Positions 26,188-33,617 of a DNA stretch of 64,000 bases are shown here, one piece after another. Origin of the DNA: an uncultured Anaeromusa sp. (GTDB lineage: Bacteria; Bacillota; Negativicutes; Anaeromusales; Anaeromusaceae). The stretch is taken from NCBI RefSeq assembly GCF_963676855.1, contig NZ_OY781460.1, forward strand, positions 2,023,520-2,087,519, given 5' to 3'. Position 1 is the stretch's first letter. Each line of letters starts with the position of its first letter. Under the pieces are notes generated by a model. The model saw only the letters and a program-made list of their open reading frames with translations, had not been told where the DNA came from and made no database searches. Both the position numbers and the translations under genes were made by a program.

Positions 26188-27265
26188 GCATGGCGGCAAT
26201 ATTTATACTGCTGCCAGTGAATTAGGGGTGTCTCCTGAGGCGGTGTTGGATTTCAGCGCTAATATTAACCCCTTGGGCTTGCCGCCAGGCTTGAAGGAAC
26301 ATTTGGCTTCCCTTTTGGACGGGGTTGTGCATTATCCAGAACCAGAGGCGGTGGAGTTGCGACAGGCTTTGGCGGAAAGTCATGCTTGTCCTTCGGAAAG
26401 TGTGATTGTAGGGAATGGCGCGGCGGAGCTGTTATACTTGCTTTGCTATACACGAAAACCGAGGCGCGTGCTGGTGACGGCGCCGACTTTTAGCGAATAT
26501 GAAAAGGCGGCTCGTGCCGCTGGGGCGGAAGTTGCTTATCTGCCATTGACTACTGCAGACGGATTTGCGTTGCCTTGGGAGCAAATGTCGGTCGCTTTGG
26601 CTGACGCGGATATTTTCTTTCTTTGTAATCCCAATAATCCCACCGGGACGCTCCTTGAACGCGAAGCAGTGCTGCGTTTGGCGGAAGAAGCGGCTAAAGA
26701 GCAGTGCTTTTTGCTAGTGGATGAATCTTTTCAGGATTTTTTGCCGGAACAGAAAAAATACAGTATTTTGCAGGATTTGCCGAAGCTAAGAGATCAGGCG
26801 GCGGTTCTGCGTTCTTTGACTAAATTTTACGCCATTCCGGGGCTGCGTTTGGGCTTTATGGCGGGCGATTCGGCGCTGATCCAAGACTTGACGGCGAAAA
26901 AGGATACGTGGAATGTGAATTTTTTGGCGCAACAGGCAGGATTGTGGGCTCTTCGCTGCAGCGACTATCAGCAAGAAAGCCGCACCTATGTAGCGCAGGC
27001 AAAGCAGGCGTTATACGCAGCGTTAGCGCCGTTGCCGGGAGTGTATGCCTATGAACCGGCGGTAAATTATATTCTTTTGGATATGAAACAAACTGGTCTG
27101 ACTTCCAGCCAGTGGCGGGAGCGCTTGAAACAGCGAGGGATTTTGGTGCGAGACTGCGCCAATTACGTAGGCCTTGGTGATAGTCATATCCGGGTGGCTG
27201 TGCGCCGGAAAGAAGAAAATGAGCGCCTAATGATGGCGTTGGCGGCCGAATTGGCCATAATTTGA
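26165..27265 (+). CDS. cobD: Threonine-phosphate decarboxylase
   Basis: A 366-residue PLP-dependent aminotransferase-fold enzyme. ANINPLGLPPG, NPNNPTGT, LVDESFQDF and the PLP-lysine motif RSLTKFYAIPGLRLG identify the Salmonella-type CobD, which makes (R)-1-amino-2-propanol phosphate. A histidinol-phosphate aminotransferase is the main alternative, but the context with pduX and cbiB decides. The ATG at 26165 lies behind GAGGGGGAAG and inside the end of pduX. Confidence 0.92.
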   Translation: MTGFAAFEHGGNIYTAASELGVSPEAVLDFSANINPLGLPPGLKEHLASLLDGVVHYPEPEAVELRQALAESHACPSESVIVGNGAAELLYLLCYTRKPRRVLVTAPTFSEYEKAARAAGAEVAYLPLTTADGFALPWEQMSVALADADIFFLCNPNNPTGTLLEREAVLRLAEEAAKEQCFLLVDESFQDFLPEQKKYSILQDLPKLRDQAAVLRSLTKFYAIPGLRLGFMAGDSALIQDLTAKKDTWNVNFLAQQAGLWALRCSDYQQESRTYVAQAKQALYAALAPLPGVYAYEPAVNYILLDMKQTGLTSSQWRERLKQRGILVRDCANYVGLGDSHIRVAVRRKEENERLMMALAAELAII

Positions 27266-27304
27266 GATAGGAATTGAAGCTTTTTTCGAGAAAGGAAATA
27301 GAGT

Positions 27305-27910
27305 ATGAGTAAATTAATTTTGGTGCGCCATGGCGAAACAACTTGGAATATCGAGATGCGTTATCAGGGCCAAACGGACATTTCTTTGACTGCGAACGGC
27401 ATCGAGCAGGCAGGGAAAGTGGCGCAGCGGCTGGCGGAGGAAAAGGTGGCTGCTGTATACAGCAGCGATTTGAGCCGGGCTTTTGTGACGGCAGCCCAGA
27501 TTGCCGCCGTACATGGACTGGATGTATTGACTCGCCAGGATTTGAGGGAAATTTCCTTTGGCGACTGGGAAGGCATGATCTATGATTCTCTTGATTTAGA
27601 TGGCGGTGGCACGGGAAATCGGTTGTTCTCCCATCCGGCGGAAATTGAAATTCCCGGCGGCGAGACCTTTTTAGAGGTACAGCAGCGGATGATGGAGGCC
27701 TTGCGCGAGTTAGCCCAGCGGCATAAAGGACAGACCGTGGTTATTGTGTCTCATGGCGCGGCGATTCGCACGGTCCTTTGCGATGTGTTAGGCATGGATT
27801 TGAATCGTCTTTGGGCCATACGGCAGAGCAATACGGCTGTAAATATTTTGGAAGTGCTGCCGCAAAATGTCATGGTCTCTCTTGTGAATGATGTGCACCA
27901 TCTTCGCTGA
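27305..27910 (+). CDS. cobC: Alpha-ribazole phosphatase (histidine phosphatase family)
   Basis: A 201-residue histidine phosphatase: LVRHGETTWN holds the catalytic His, with SSDLSRAF, ISFGDWEG and VSHGAAIR later. Its place at the end of the cobalamin run supports CobC, which removes the phosphate from alpha-ribazole phosphate or adenosylcobalamin phosphate. By sequence alone a phosphoglycerate-mutase-like phosphatase would also fit. GAAAGGAAA precedes the ATG. Confidence 0.8.
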   Translation: MSKLILVRHGETTWNIEMRYQGQTDISLTANGIEQAGKVAQRLAEEKVAAVYSSDLSRAFVTAAQIAAVHGLDVLTRQDLREISFGDWEGMIYDSLDLDGGGTGNRLFSHPAEIEIPGGETFLEVQQRMMEALRELAQRHKGQTVVIVSHGAAIRTVLCDVLGMDLNRLWAIRQSNTAVNILEVLPQNVMVSLVNDVHHLR

Positions 27911-27922
27911 CATTACGGGAAA

Positions 27923-27949
27923 TCTCTGTTATGATGGAAGAAACAGAGA
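27923..27949 (+). other. Inverted repeat just before the radical SAM gene
   Basis: TCTCTGTT and AACAGAGA form an 8-base perfect inverted repeat with an 11-base loop, ending next to the ribosome site of the following gene. There is no T-run. It could be an operator or a leader hairpin. Confidence 0.3.
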
Positions 27950-27968
27950 CAGGAAGTGAGTGAACCAT

Positions 27969-29717
27969 ATGTCTTGGAGCTTGAAAGAAGCCTTGCGGCA
28001 GCGCCGCGAGCAGGAGGACAATACCTGTGCGCCGCCACAGGCAGGCGGCAGGGGCTTTGCTTTGGTCTATCCTAACAATTATCAAGTGGGCATGTCTAAT
28101 TTAGGCTTGCATATTTTATATCGCCTGCTCAACGAACGGGGAGACCTGTGCTGCGAGCGGGCTTTTTTGCCGGAAAAAAAAGCCTGGGACGAGCATATCC
28201 GTACGCAGACGCCGTTGATGACCGTGGAGAGTCAGCGGCCGTTAAGCGCGTTTGCACTGGTAGGCTTTGCGCTTTCTTTTGAAATGGATTATTTTCATTT
28301 TTTGGATATGCTGCAACTGGGACGAATTCCCCAATTGGCTGAAGCACGGGGCGAGCAGGATCCCTTTGTGTTGATTGGCGGGCCCTGCGCTACGTTCAAT
28401 CCGGAACCCTTGGCGCCGTTTGTTGATGCAGCCATTATCGGCGAAGGCGAAGAAGTATTGCAAGAAATGGTGGACGTTTATCAGGAATGCCGCGCCCAAG
28501 GTAAAACGCGTCAAGAGGTGCTGCTGGCTTGGGCGCATATTCCCGGTGTTTATGTGCCTGCTTTTTATGAAGCGGCTTACGAGGCAGACGGACGCTTGGC
28601 TGCGTGGCGGAAACTGGAGGAGGTTCCAGAGACGATTTCGCGGCGCAGAGTAGAACGCTTAGACGACTATCCGGGAGAAACGGCTGTTTTTGCGGAAGAC
28701 GCGGAATTCGGCAAGCTGTTTTTACTGGAAGTGGCTCGCGGTTGCGGACGGCACTGTCGTTTTTGCATGGCAGGGTATTGCTTTCGCCAGCCGCGGCCGC
28801 GTTCACTGCCGGTATTGCGACAAGCGCTTTTGCGTGCGCAGCAGCAAGGCATGAAAGTGGGCCTCATGGGGGCGGCTGTTTCCGATTATCCGGAGATTCA
28901 AGCTCTATGCCATGAGTTTGAGGCTAAAGGGATGCGCTTTTCCGTAGCTTCTTTGCGAGCGGATTCATTGGATGCAGTATTGGTGGCCGGTTTGGCCGCC
29001 AGCGGCCATCGGACGCTGACTTTGGCGCCGGAAGCCGGCAGTCAGCGCTTGCGGGACGTCATCAACAAGGGGATTCGAGAAGAGCATTTGTTAGAAGGTG
29101 TGCGTTTGGCGGCGCAGGCTGGCATTCCAAATCTGCGCCTATATATTATGATTGGCTTGCCGACGGAAGTTGATGAAGACATTGACGCTATTGCTGAGAT
29201 GGCCTTGCGGGTGCTGGCATGCATGGAAGAAGCGGGTTCTAAGGGCAAACTAACTCTTAGCGTCAATCCTTTTGTGCCGAAGCCCTTCACGCCGTTTCAG
29301 TGGCTGCCTATGGCGGATAAAAAGGTGATTCAGCAGCGGTTGCGCCGGTTGGAAAGCTTACTGAAAACGAATCGCCGCGTGGAAATTCTCAGCGAGCCGC
29401 CGCGGGAAGCTTATGTGCAGGCCATACTGGCGCGGGGAGATCGCCGGTTGGCGCCGGTTTTGGCGGCTGCTGCTGCGCAGGGGGGCTGGCGGCGTTTTGC
29501 CGCTTGCCTTAAAGACGCCGGCTTGGATGAGGAAAGTTATTTATATCGACAGCGCTCCCTAGACGAGCGTCTGCCCTGGGCGCATCTGGATATGGGATTT
29601 AACAAGGATTATTTATGGCAGGAATGGCAGCGCGCCGCAAAGGAAGCCCCTACAAAAGGCTGTTTTGCAGGCTGCCGGCGTTGCGGTATCTGCCGGGAAG
29701 GCAGGGAAGCATGGTGA
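27969..29717 (+). CDS. B12-binding-fold radical SAM protein (TIGR03960-like), function unknown
   Basis: A 582-residue protein. Residues 1-~230 resemble the B12-binding-like N-terminus of the family (YQVGMSNLGLHILYRLLN, GGPCATFNPEPLAPF). The radical SAM cluster motif is CGRHCRFC near residue 263, with a TIM-barrel core after it. The extreme C-terminus adds a four-Cys group (GCFAGCRRCGIC). It resembles the family often found beside RNase E/G and TIGR03936 genes, but neither occurs here. It sits just after the cobalamin run, which may be chance. ATG 27969 is preferred over GTG 27960, though the ribosome site is weak for both. Confidence 0.75.
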   Translation: MSWSLKEALRQRREQEDNTCAPPQAGGRGFALVYPNNYQVGMSNLGLHILYRLLNERGDLCCERAFLPEKKAWDEHIRTQTPLMTVESQRPLSAFALVGFALSFEMDYFHFLDMLQLGRIPQLAEARGEQDPFVLIGGPCATFNPEPLAPFVDAAIIGEGEEVLQEMVDVYQECRAQGKTRQEVLLAWAHIPGVYVPAFYEAAYEADGRLAAWRKLEEVPETISRRRVERLDDYPGETAVFAEDAEFGKLFLLEVARGCGRHCRFCMAGYCFRQPRPRSLPVLRQALLRAQQQGMKVGLMGAAVSDYPEIQALCHEFEAKGMRFSVASLRADSLDAVLVAGLAASGHRTLTLAPEAGSQRLRDVINKGIREEHLLEGVRLAAQAGIPNLRLYIMIGLPTEVDEDIDAIAEMALRVLACMEEAGSKGKLTLSVNPFVPKPFTPFQWLPMADKKVIQQRLRRLESLLKTNRRVEILSEPPREAYVQAILARGDRRLAPVLAAAAAQGGWRRFAACLKDAGLDEESYLYRQRSLDERLPWAHLDMGFNKDYLWQEWQRAAKEAPTKGCFAGCRRCGICREGREAW

Positions 29718-30526
29718 AAGAAAAAGAGCCTTTTTATTTGGAAAAGGCAGGGCCTTTGATAGTAGGACGTTTTTCTTTGCTGCAAGAAGCTGGCTTGCAG
29801 CATGCCATGTCCACTCGCCTGGGTGGCATTAGCAAAGCTCCTTGGCGGTCTTTGAATTTGGGGTATCATGTCGGCGATTGTGCGGAAGATGTTACTGCCA
29901 ACCGTAAGCACTTTTGTGAAGCCGTTGGCGCGGAAGCGTCCAACGTAGTGGCGTTGCAACAAGTTCATGGAAATAGAGTCGTTGTGGTGGACGAAGGACA
30001 ATGCGGCCAAGGTGCTTTTGCTTGGGACGGGGCTCTAGCCGGAACCGATGCAGTGGTGACGGCGGCAAAAGGGGTACCGTTGCTTCTTTTGGTGGCGGAT
30101 TGTGTGCCTGTGCTGCTTTTTGATCCGGTGCATCGCGTGTTGGCTTTAGCTCATGCCGGTTGGAAAGGGACGGTGACAGGTATTGCTGTGGGCGTCCTAG
30201 AGGTGATGAAGTCGCACTTTGGCAGCAAAGCGGAAGAATGTTTGGCGGCTTTGGGACCGTCTATTGGGCAGTGCTGCTATCCTGTGGGCGAGGCTGTGCT
30301 GCAGAAACTGCCGACGAACCTTCCAGAAGGACTGCTGCGCAGCGAAAAGGGCGAAAAGAGGCTTGATTTGAGAGGCCTTAACGCCTGGCTTCTTTCTGAA
30401 GCCGGCATACCGCCGCAACAGATTGCTGACGCTGGCGGGTGTACTTGCTGCCGGAAGGATCTTCTTTTTTCTCATCGCGGCGATAGCGGCCACAGCGGAC
30501 GGTTGGGTCTGTTGGCTTGGTTGTAG
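29711..30526 (+). CDS. pgeF: PgeF/YfiH-type multicopper-oxidase-fold protein (purine nucleoside phosphorylase family)
   Basis: A 271-residue protein of the former 'laccase domain' family. STRLGGISK, LQQVHGN, VADCVPVLLFDP, LAHAGWKG and GPSIGQCCYPVGEAV carry the conserved His and Cys residues. Members act on purine nucleosides or edit peptidoglycan precursors rather than oxidising phenols; which applies here is unknown. The frame is open for 96 bases upstream, but ATG 29711 overlaps the stop of the radical SAM gene and marks the conserved start. Confidence 0.88.
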   Translation: MVKEKEPFYLEKAGPLIVGRFSLLQEAGLQHAMSTRLGGISKAPWRSLNLGYHVGDCAEDVTANRKHFCEAVGAEASNVVALQQVHGNRVVVVDEGQCGQGAFAWDGALAGTDAVVTAAKGVPLLLLVADCVPVLLFDPVHRVLALAHAGWKGTVTGIAVGVLEVMKSHFGSKAEECLAALGPSIGQCCYPVGEAVLQKLPTNLPEGLLRSEKGEKRLDLRGLNAWLLSEAGIPPQQIADAGGCTCCRKDLLFSHRGDSGHSGRLGLLAWL

Positions 30527-30559
30527 GCATGCCGGGCTTTTAAGAGGAGGCGAAAAACC

Positions 30560-30748
30560 ATGCAAGAGCAAGGAACAAATAAAGTTAACTGCAGCAAATG
30601 CAAGTATTTCTATATCACTTGGGAAAAAGAGTTTCCTTATGGATGCAAGGCCATGGGCTTTAAAAGCAAAAATATGCCTAACCGGGTGACCAAGGAAGTT
30701 TCTCAACGGCAATGCTTGTCCTTTGTGCCGAAAGGTGAGCAGCGCTGA
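30560..30748 (+). CDS. Small conserved cysteine protein of unknown function
   Basis: A 62-residue protein behind AAGAGGAGG. It contains NCSKCKYFYITWEKE, then YGCKAMGFKSK, and a late QCLSF, giving four Cys that could bind zinc or a cluster. I recognise the pattern as a recurring small protein in anaerobic Firmicutes, sometimes labelled loosely as related to uracil-DNA glycosylase, but it is far too short to be that enzyme. It is probably co-transcribed with pgeF and is followed by a terminator. Confidence 0.75.
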   Translation: MQEQGTNKVNCSKCKYFYITWEKEFPYGCKAMGFKSKNMPNRVTKEVSQRQCLSFVPKGEQR

Positions 30749-30786
30749 GCAACCAGAGCTTGAACAAAAGAAGCGGAGAATACAAA

Positions 30787-30826
30787 AAGCTGGTAATGTC
30801 ATGTAGACACTACCAGCTTGTTTTTT
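30787..30826 (+). terminator. Terminator after the small Cys protein
   Basis: AAGCTGGTA (30787-30795) pairs with TACCAGCTT (30811-30819); beyond one mismatch TGTC pairs with GACA. A run of six T follows. It closes the transcription unit of the radical SAM, pgeF and Cys-protein genes. Confidence 0.85.
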
Positions 30827-30839
30827 ATAAATCACGCAC

Positions 30840-30902
30840 AACGGAGCACGCCCCCGGCTCTGCCGTTTCCCCACCAGAACGGCAGAGCACTCATGCTCCG
30901 TT
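30840..30902. repeat. Nested inverted-repeat element in the gap 30749-31059
   Basis: Outer arms AACGGAGCA (30840-30848) and TGCTCCGTT (30894-30902) enclose inner arms GCTCTGCCGTT (30857-30867) and AACGGCAGAGC (30878-30888). Both pairs are perfect. There is no open frame and no T-run. The rest of the gap holds the terminator upstream and a lone TATAAT at 30992-30997 that may serve the next gene. Confidence 0.6.
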
Positions 30903-31059
30903 GCTCCTGTTTATACTAACATAAATCAGTAGACAATTCCAGAGCAAGGTAATGATTTATTCTTGTCCTGGTTACGTCGGTGCATTTGCGGTATAATATA
31001 CCTGTTTTCATAAAAGCAACGAGAACGAAGAGATGCGTTTTCTTAGAGGAGGAAAGCAG

Positions 31060-31641
31060 ATGTCCTTACAAGAAGAAAAAGAGCGGTTTATTTCGTTGGC
31101 CAAGACGATTGATCGTCCAGGTCTGATTCAACTGTTGGATTATTTAGAAACGGAAACTGATTTTTATACAGCCCCTGCAAGCGCTTCGTTTCACGGAGCG
31201 GAGGAAGGCGGGCTATTGGTGCACTCTCTGGCTGTATACGACAGTCTAGTGACCTTGCTGCAAGCTTTTTCTCAGGAGTTGGAACAAGAATCAGCTTGTG
31301 TATGCGCCTTGTTTCATGATTTATGCAAGGCGAATTTTTATCGTAAAGGTTTTCGAAATCGGAAAAATGAAACAACCGGTCAGTGGGAAAAAGTCGAGGT
31401 TTATGAAATTGAAGACCAATTACCTTTGGGTCATGGAGAAAAGTCGGTTATGCTGTTGCAACGTTTTATTCCTCTGACCGAGGAGGAAATGCTTGCTATC
31501 CGTTGGCACATGGGCGGTTTTGATGATACGGCTCGTTCTTATGCTGGTGGGCAGAGCCTGTCTGGCGCCATGAAGCGCTATACATTGGTGCCGGCCTTGC
31601 ATATGGCTGATATGGCTACTTGCTATTTTGCTGGAAAGTGA
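31060..31641 (+). CDS. HD-domain hydrolase of unknown substrate
   Basis: A 193-residue protein with an HD-type metal site: HSLAVYDS, then CALFHDLCKANFY (the HD pair), GHGEKSVMLL and RWHMGGFD. Such short HD proteins act as phosphohydrolases on nucleotides or similar substrates; no specific function can be given. The ATG at 31060 follows AGAGGAGGAAA; the ATG at 31033 has no ribosome site. Monocistronic by appearance, 43 bases before rmuC. Confidence 0.75.
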   Translation: MSLQEEKERFISLAKTIDRPGLIQLLDYLETETDFYTAPASASFHGAEEGGLLVHSLAVYDSLVTLLQAFSQELEQESACVCALFHDLCKANFYRKGFRNRKNETTGQWEKVEVYEIEDQLPLGHGEKSVMLLQRFIPLTEEEMLAIRWHMGGFDDTARSYAGGQSLSGAMKRYTLVPALHMADMATCYFAGK

Positions 31642-31684
31642 TAAAGCCTTATAACGTAATCGGAATGCCTTACAGGAGGTTGTC

Positions 31685-32929
31685 ATGGATACTGCGACGA
31701 TAGCGTTACTGGCGGCGGCCATTGCGCAACTGTTATTGATACTATGGCTGCTCCAAAAAATCAGCCATTTAAGTAATGCCAAAGAGGAGTCGGAAACGGA
31801 CAAAGAAAAGCTGCGCCAGGAACTGCAAGAAAGCCGTAGGGAACTGCGGGAGACACTGCAAGATTTTAATGATTCCGTACTGCGTCGTCTGGCGGAACAC
31901 ATGGGCATGCAGCTGCAGCAGACAGAAAGCATGTCCAGCCATCTGCAGAACCTGACGCAGGCGCAGGAACGACGCCAAGAGCATCTGCGACAGAGTTTGG
32001 AGGCGCAAATGGAGTCTTTGCGTCTGGAAAGCGGGCGTCGCTTGGAAGAAATCCGCGTTATGGTGGATGAGCGGCTGCAGAAGACCCTGGAACGAAAGTT
32101 GGGGGAAAGCTTTCAATGGGTGAGTGAACGTCTGGAAATGGTGCACAAGGGCTTGGGCGAGATGCAAAATCTTGCCGCTAGTGTGGGCGATTTGAAAAAA
32201 GTACTGACAAATGTTAAGACTCGGGGAACCTGGGGAGAGATCCAACTAGCCGCTCTTTTGGCAGATGTATTGGCTCCTGAGCAGTATGCAGCTAATGTGG
32301 CGGTAGTTCCAGGGCGAAACGAGCGGGTGGAGTTTGCCTTGCGCCTGCCTGGGCAGGGAGAAAAAGGCTGTATTTGGCTGCCGGTGGATGCTAAATTTCC
32401 TCAAGAAGACTTTTTGCGCCTCCAAGAAGCGCGGGAAGCCGGTGATGCCGAGGGACAGGAGAGCGCAGCGAAAAAGCTGGAGCAGCGACTGCGTTTAGAA
32501 GCTAAGAGCATCGCGGAAAAATATGTTTCTCCGCCGCATACGACCGATTTCGCCTTGTTGTTCTTGCCTACGGAAGGGTTATATGCCGAGGTGCTGCAAC
32601 GCCCTGGTTTGGCGGAAGAACTGCTGCGACGCCATCGGGTAGTAGTGACTGGACCGATGACCCTGGCAGCGCTCTTGAATAGTTTGCAGCTAGGATTCCG
32701 GACATTGGCTATTGAGCAGCGCAGTGCTGAAGTATGGGAGCTGTTGGGGGCGGTACGGGGTGAATTCGCCCGCTTCGGTTTGTTGTTGGAAAAAACGCAG
32801 AAAAAGCTGCAAGAGGCATCTTTTTCCATCGAAAGCGCAGCCAAGACATCCCGTAGCATGGAACAGCGCTTGTCTTCTCTGCAGCAATGGCGCAGTGAAG
32901 GAGTTCTTGACGAGCCGGACAATTTGTGA
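31685..32929 (+). CDS. rmuC: DNA recombination protein RmuC
   Basis: A 414-residue RmuC-family protein. An N-terminal membrane segment is followed by a long coiled coil (residues ~35-170, rich in Glu, Gln, Leu, Arg) and the conserved nuclease-like domain with TRGTWGEIQLAALL and LPVDAKFPQEDF. The C-terminal helices contain a second coiled coil. The family is linked to limiting inversions and to DNA recombination. The last 20 codons contain the promoter of rnpB. Confidence 0.9.
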   Translation: MDTATIALLAAAIAQLLLILWLLQKISHLSNAKEESETDKEKLRQELQESRRELRETLQDFNDSVLRRLAEHMGMQLQQTESMSSHLQNLTQAQERRQEHLRQSLEAQMESLRLESGRRLEEIRVMVDERLQKTLERKLGESFQWVSERLEMVHKGLGEMQNLAASVGDLKKVLTNVKTRGTWGEIQLAALLADVLAPEQYAANVAVVPGRNERVEFALRLPGQGEKGCIWLPVDAKFPQEDFLRLQEAREAGDAEGQESAAKKLEQRLRLEAKSIAEKYVSPPHTTDFALLFLPTEGLYAEVLQRPGLAEELLRRHRVVVTGPMTLAALLNSLQLGFRTLAIEQRSAEVWELLGAVRGEFARFGLLLEKTQKKLQEASFSIESAAKTSRSMEQRLSSLQQWRSEGVLDEPDNL

Positions 32930-32935
32930 TACTTT
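32907..32935 (+). promoter_or_regulatory. Promoter for RNase P RNA, inside the end of rmuC
   Basis: TTGACG (32907-32912), a 17-base spacer and TACTTT (32930-32935) put transcription start near 32942, next to the predicted 5' end of the RNA. The -10 element is weak, but position and spacing fit. Confidence 0.5.
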
Positions 32936-32944
32936 CATACATGT

Positions 32945-33303
32945 TGCGGCGAGCTTGAAAGATGGCCGCGGCCGTTTTCGGACGGTCGAGGAAAGTCCGG
33001 GCTCCATAGGGCAGGGTGCTGGATAACGTCCAGCGGAGGAAACTCTAGGGACAGTGCCACAGAAATGTGTACCGCCGGCTTTATGCCGGTAAGGGTGGAA
33101 CGGTGCGGTAAGAGCGCACCAGCGGTCGGGTGATCGGCCGGCTAGGTAAACCCCACTCGGAGCAAGACCAAATAGGGAAGGGATGAAGCGGCCCGCTGAG
33201 CCTTCCGGGTTGGTTGCTAGAGCCATTCGGTAACGAATGGCCCAGATAGATGGTCATCACCGCGTAAGCGGAACAGAACCCGGCTTATTGATGGCTTGCC
33301 GCA
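32945..33303 (+). ncRNA. rnpB: RNase P RNA, bacterial type A-like
   Basis: The universal core is present: GAGGAAAGTCCGGGCTCC near 32989-33006, AGGGTGCTGGATAA, GAGGAAACTC, ACAGAAA, and near the 3' end CAGATAGATGGTCATC with ACAGAACCCGGCTTA. The ends TGCGGC (32945-32950) and GCCGCA (33298-33303) pair as P1. The RNA is the catalytic part of RNase P, which trims tRNA 5' ends. It overlaps no gene. Confidence 0.97.
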
Positions 33304-33310
33304 CACCTTC

Positions 33311-33339
33311 TTGACAAAAGAAGCATTTTTCGTTATTCT
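33311..33339 (+). promoter_or_regulatory. Promoter of the manganese riboswitch
   Basis: TTGACA (33311-33316), a 17-base spacer and TATTCT (33334-33339). Transcription would start near 33346, a few bases before the aptamer. It lies eight bases after the end of rnpB. Confidence 0.75.
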
Positions 33340-33350
33340 ATACCAAGAAT

Positions 33351-33454
33351 CCAAAGGGGAGTAGCTTCACGGTGCAAAGTCAACAGTCTGATAGTGTATG
33401 CTATCTGGCTTTGCCGTTAACGGACGAAATACGTTGACAAGCGAGACCTTTGGG
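33351..33454 (+). ncRNA. yybP-ykoY manganese riboswitch
   Basis: The aptamer opens with CCAAAGGGGAGTAGC and closes with GACAAGCGAGACCTTTGG, whose ends pair as P1. AGTCAACAGTCTGAT and the GGCTTTGCCG stem are conserved parts. The class senses Mn2+ and usually raises expression of Mn exporters when the ion is abundant. The gene downstream is a Gdt1/TMEM165-type exporter, which fits. Confidence 0.95.
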
Positions 33455-33485
33455 CAGGAAATCCTGCCCAAAGGTCTCGCTTTTT
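33441..33485 (+). terminator. Terminator of the manganese riboswitch
   Basis: The arms at 33441-33459 and 33462-33480 pair perfectly over 19 bases and are followed by TTTTT. The 5' arm shares GAGACCTTTGG with the aptamer P1 strand, so Mn-bound aptamer and terminator exclude each other. It may also end rnpB transcripts. Confidence 0.92.
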
Positions 33486-33550
33486 AATATGTAAAAATAA
33501 GTGAAGAAGTCATTCGCACAGAGTAACAGAGAGATATTTTAAGAAAATAC

Positions 33551-33600
33551 TGAGGAGCTACTTCTTTGGCGTGGGATGTGCATGAAGCTGTAGCTCCTCA
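33551..33600 (+). other. Extra long hairpin in the Mn-exporter leader
   Basis: TGAGGAGCTAC (33551-33561) pairs with GTAGCTCCTCA (33590-33600); inside, CTTC and GAAG extend the stem past a small bulge. It lies between the riboswitch terminator and the ribosome site at 33604-33609. No T-run follows. Its role is unknown. Confidence 0.55.
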
Positions 33601-33617
33601 ATAGGGAGGCTAAATTA

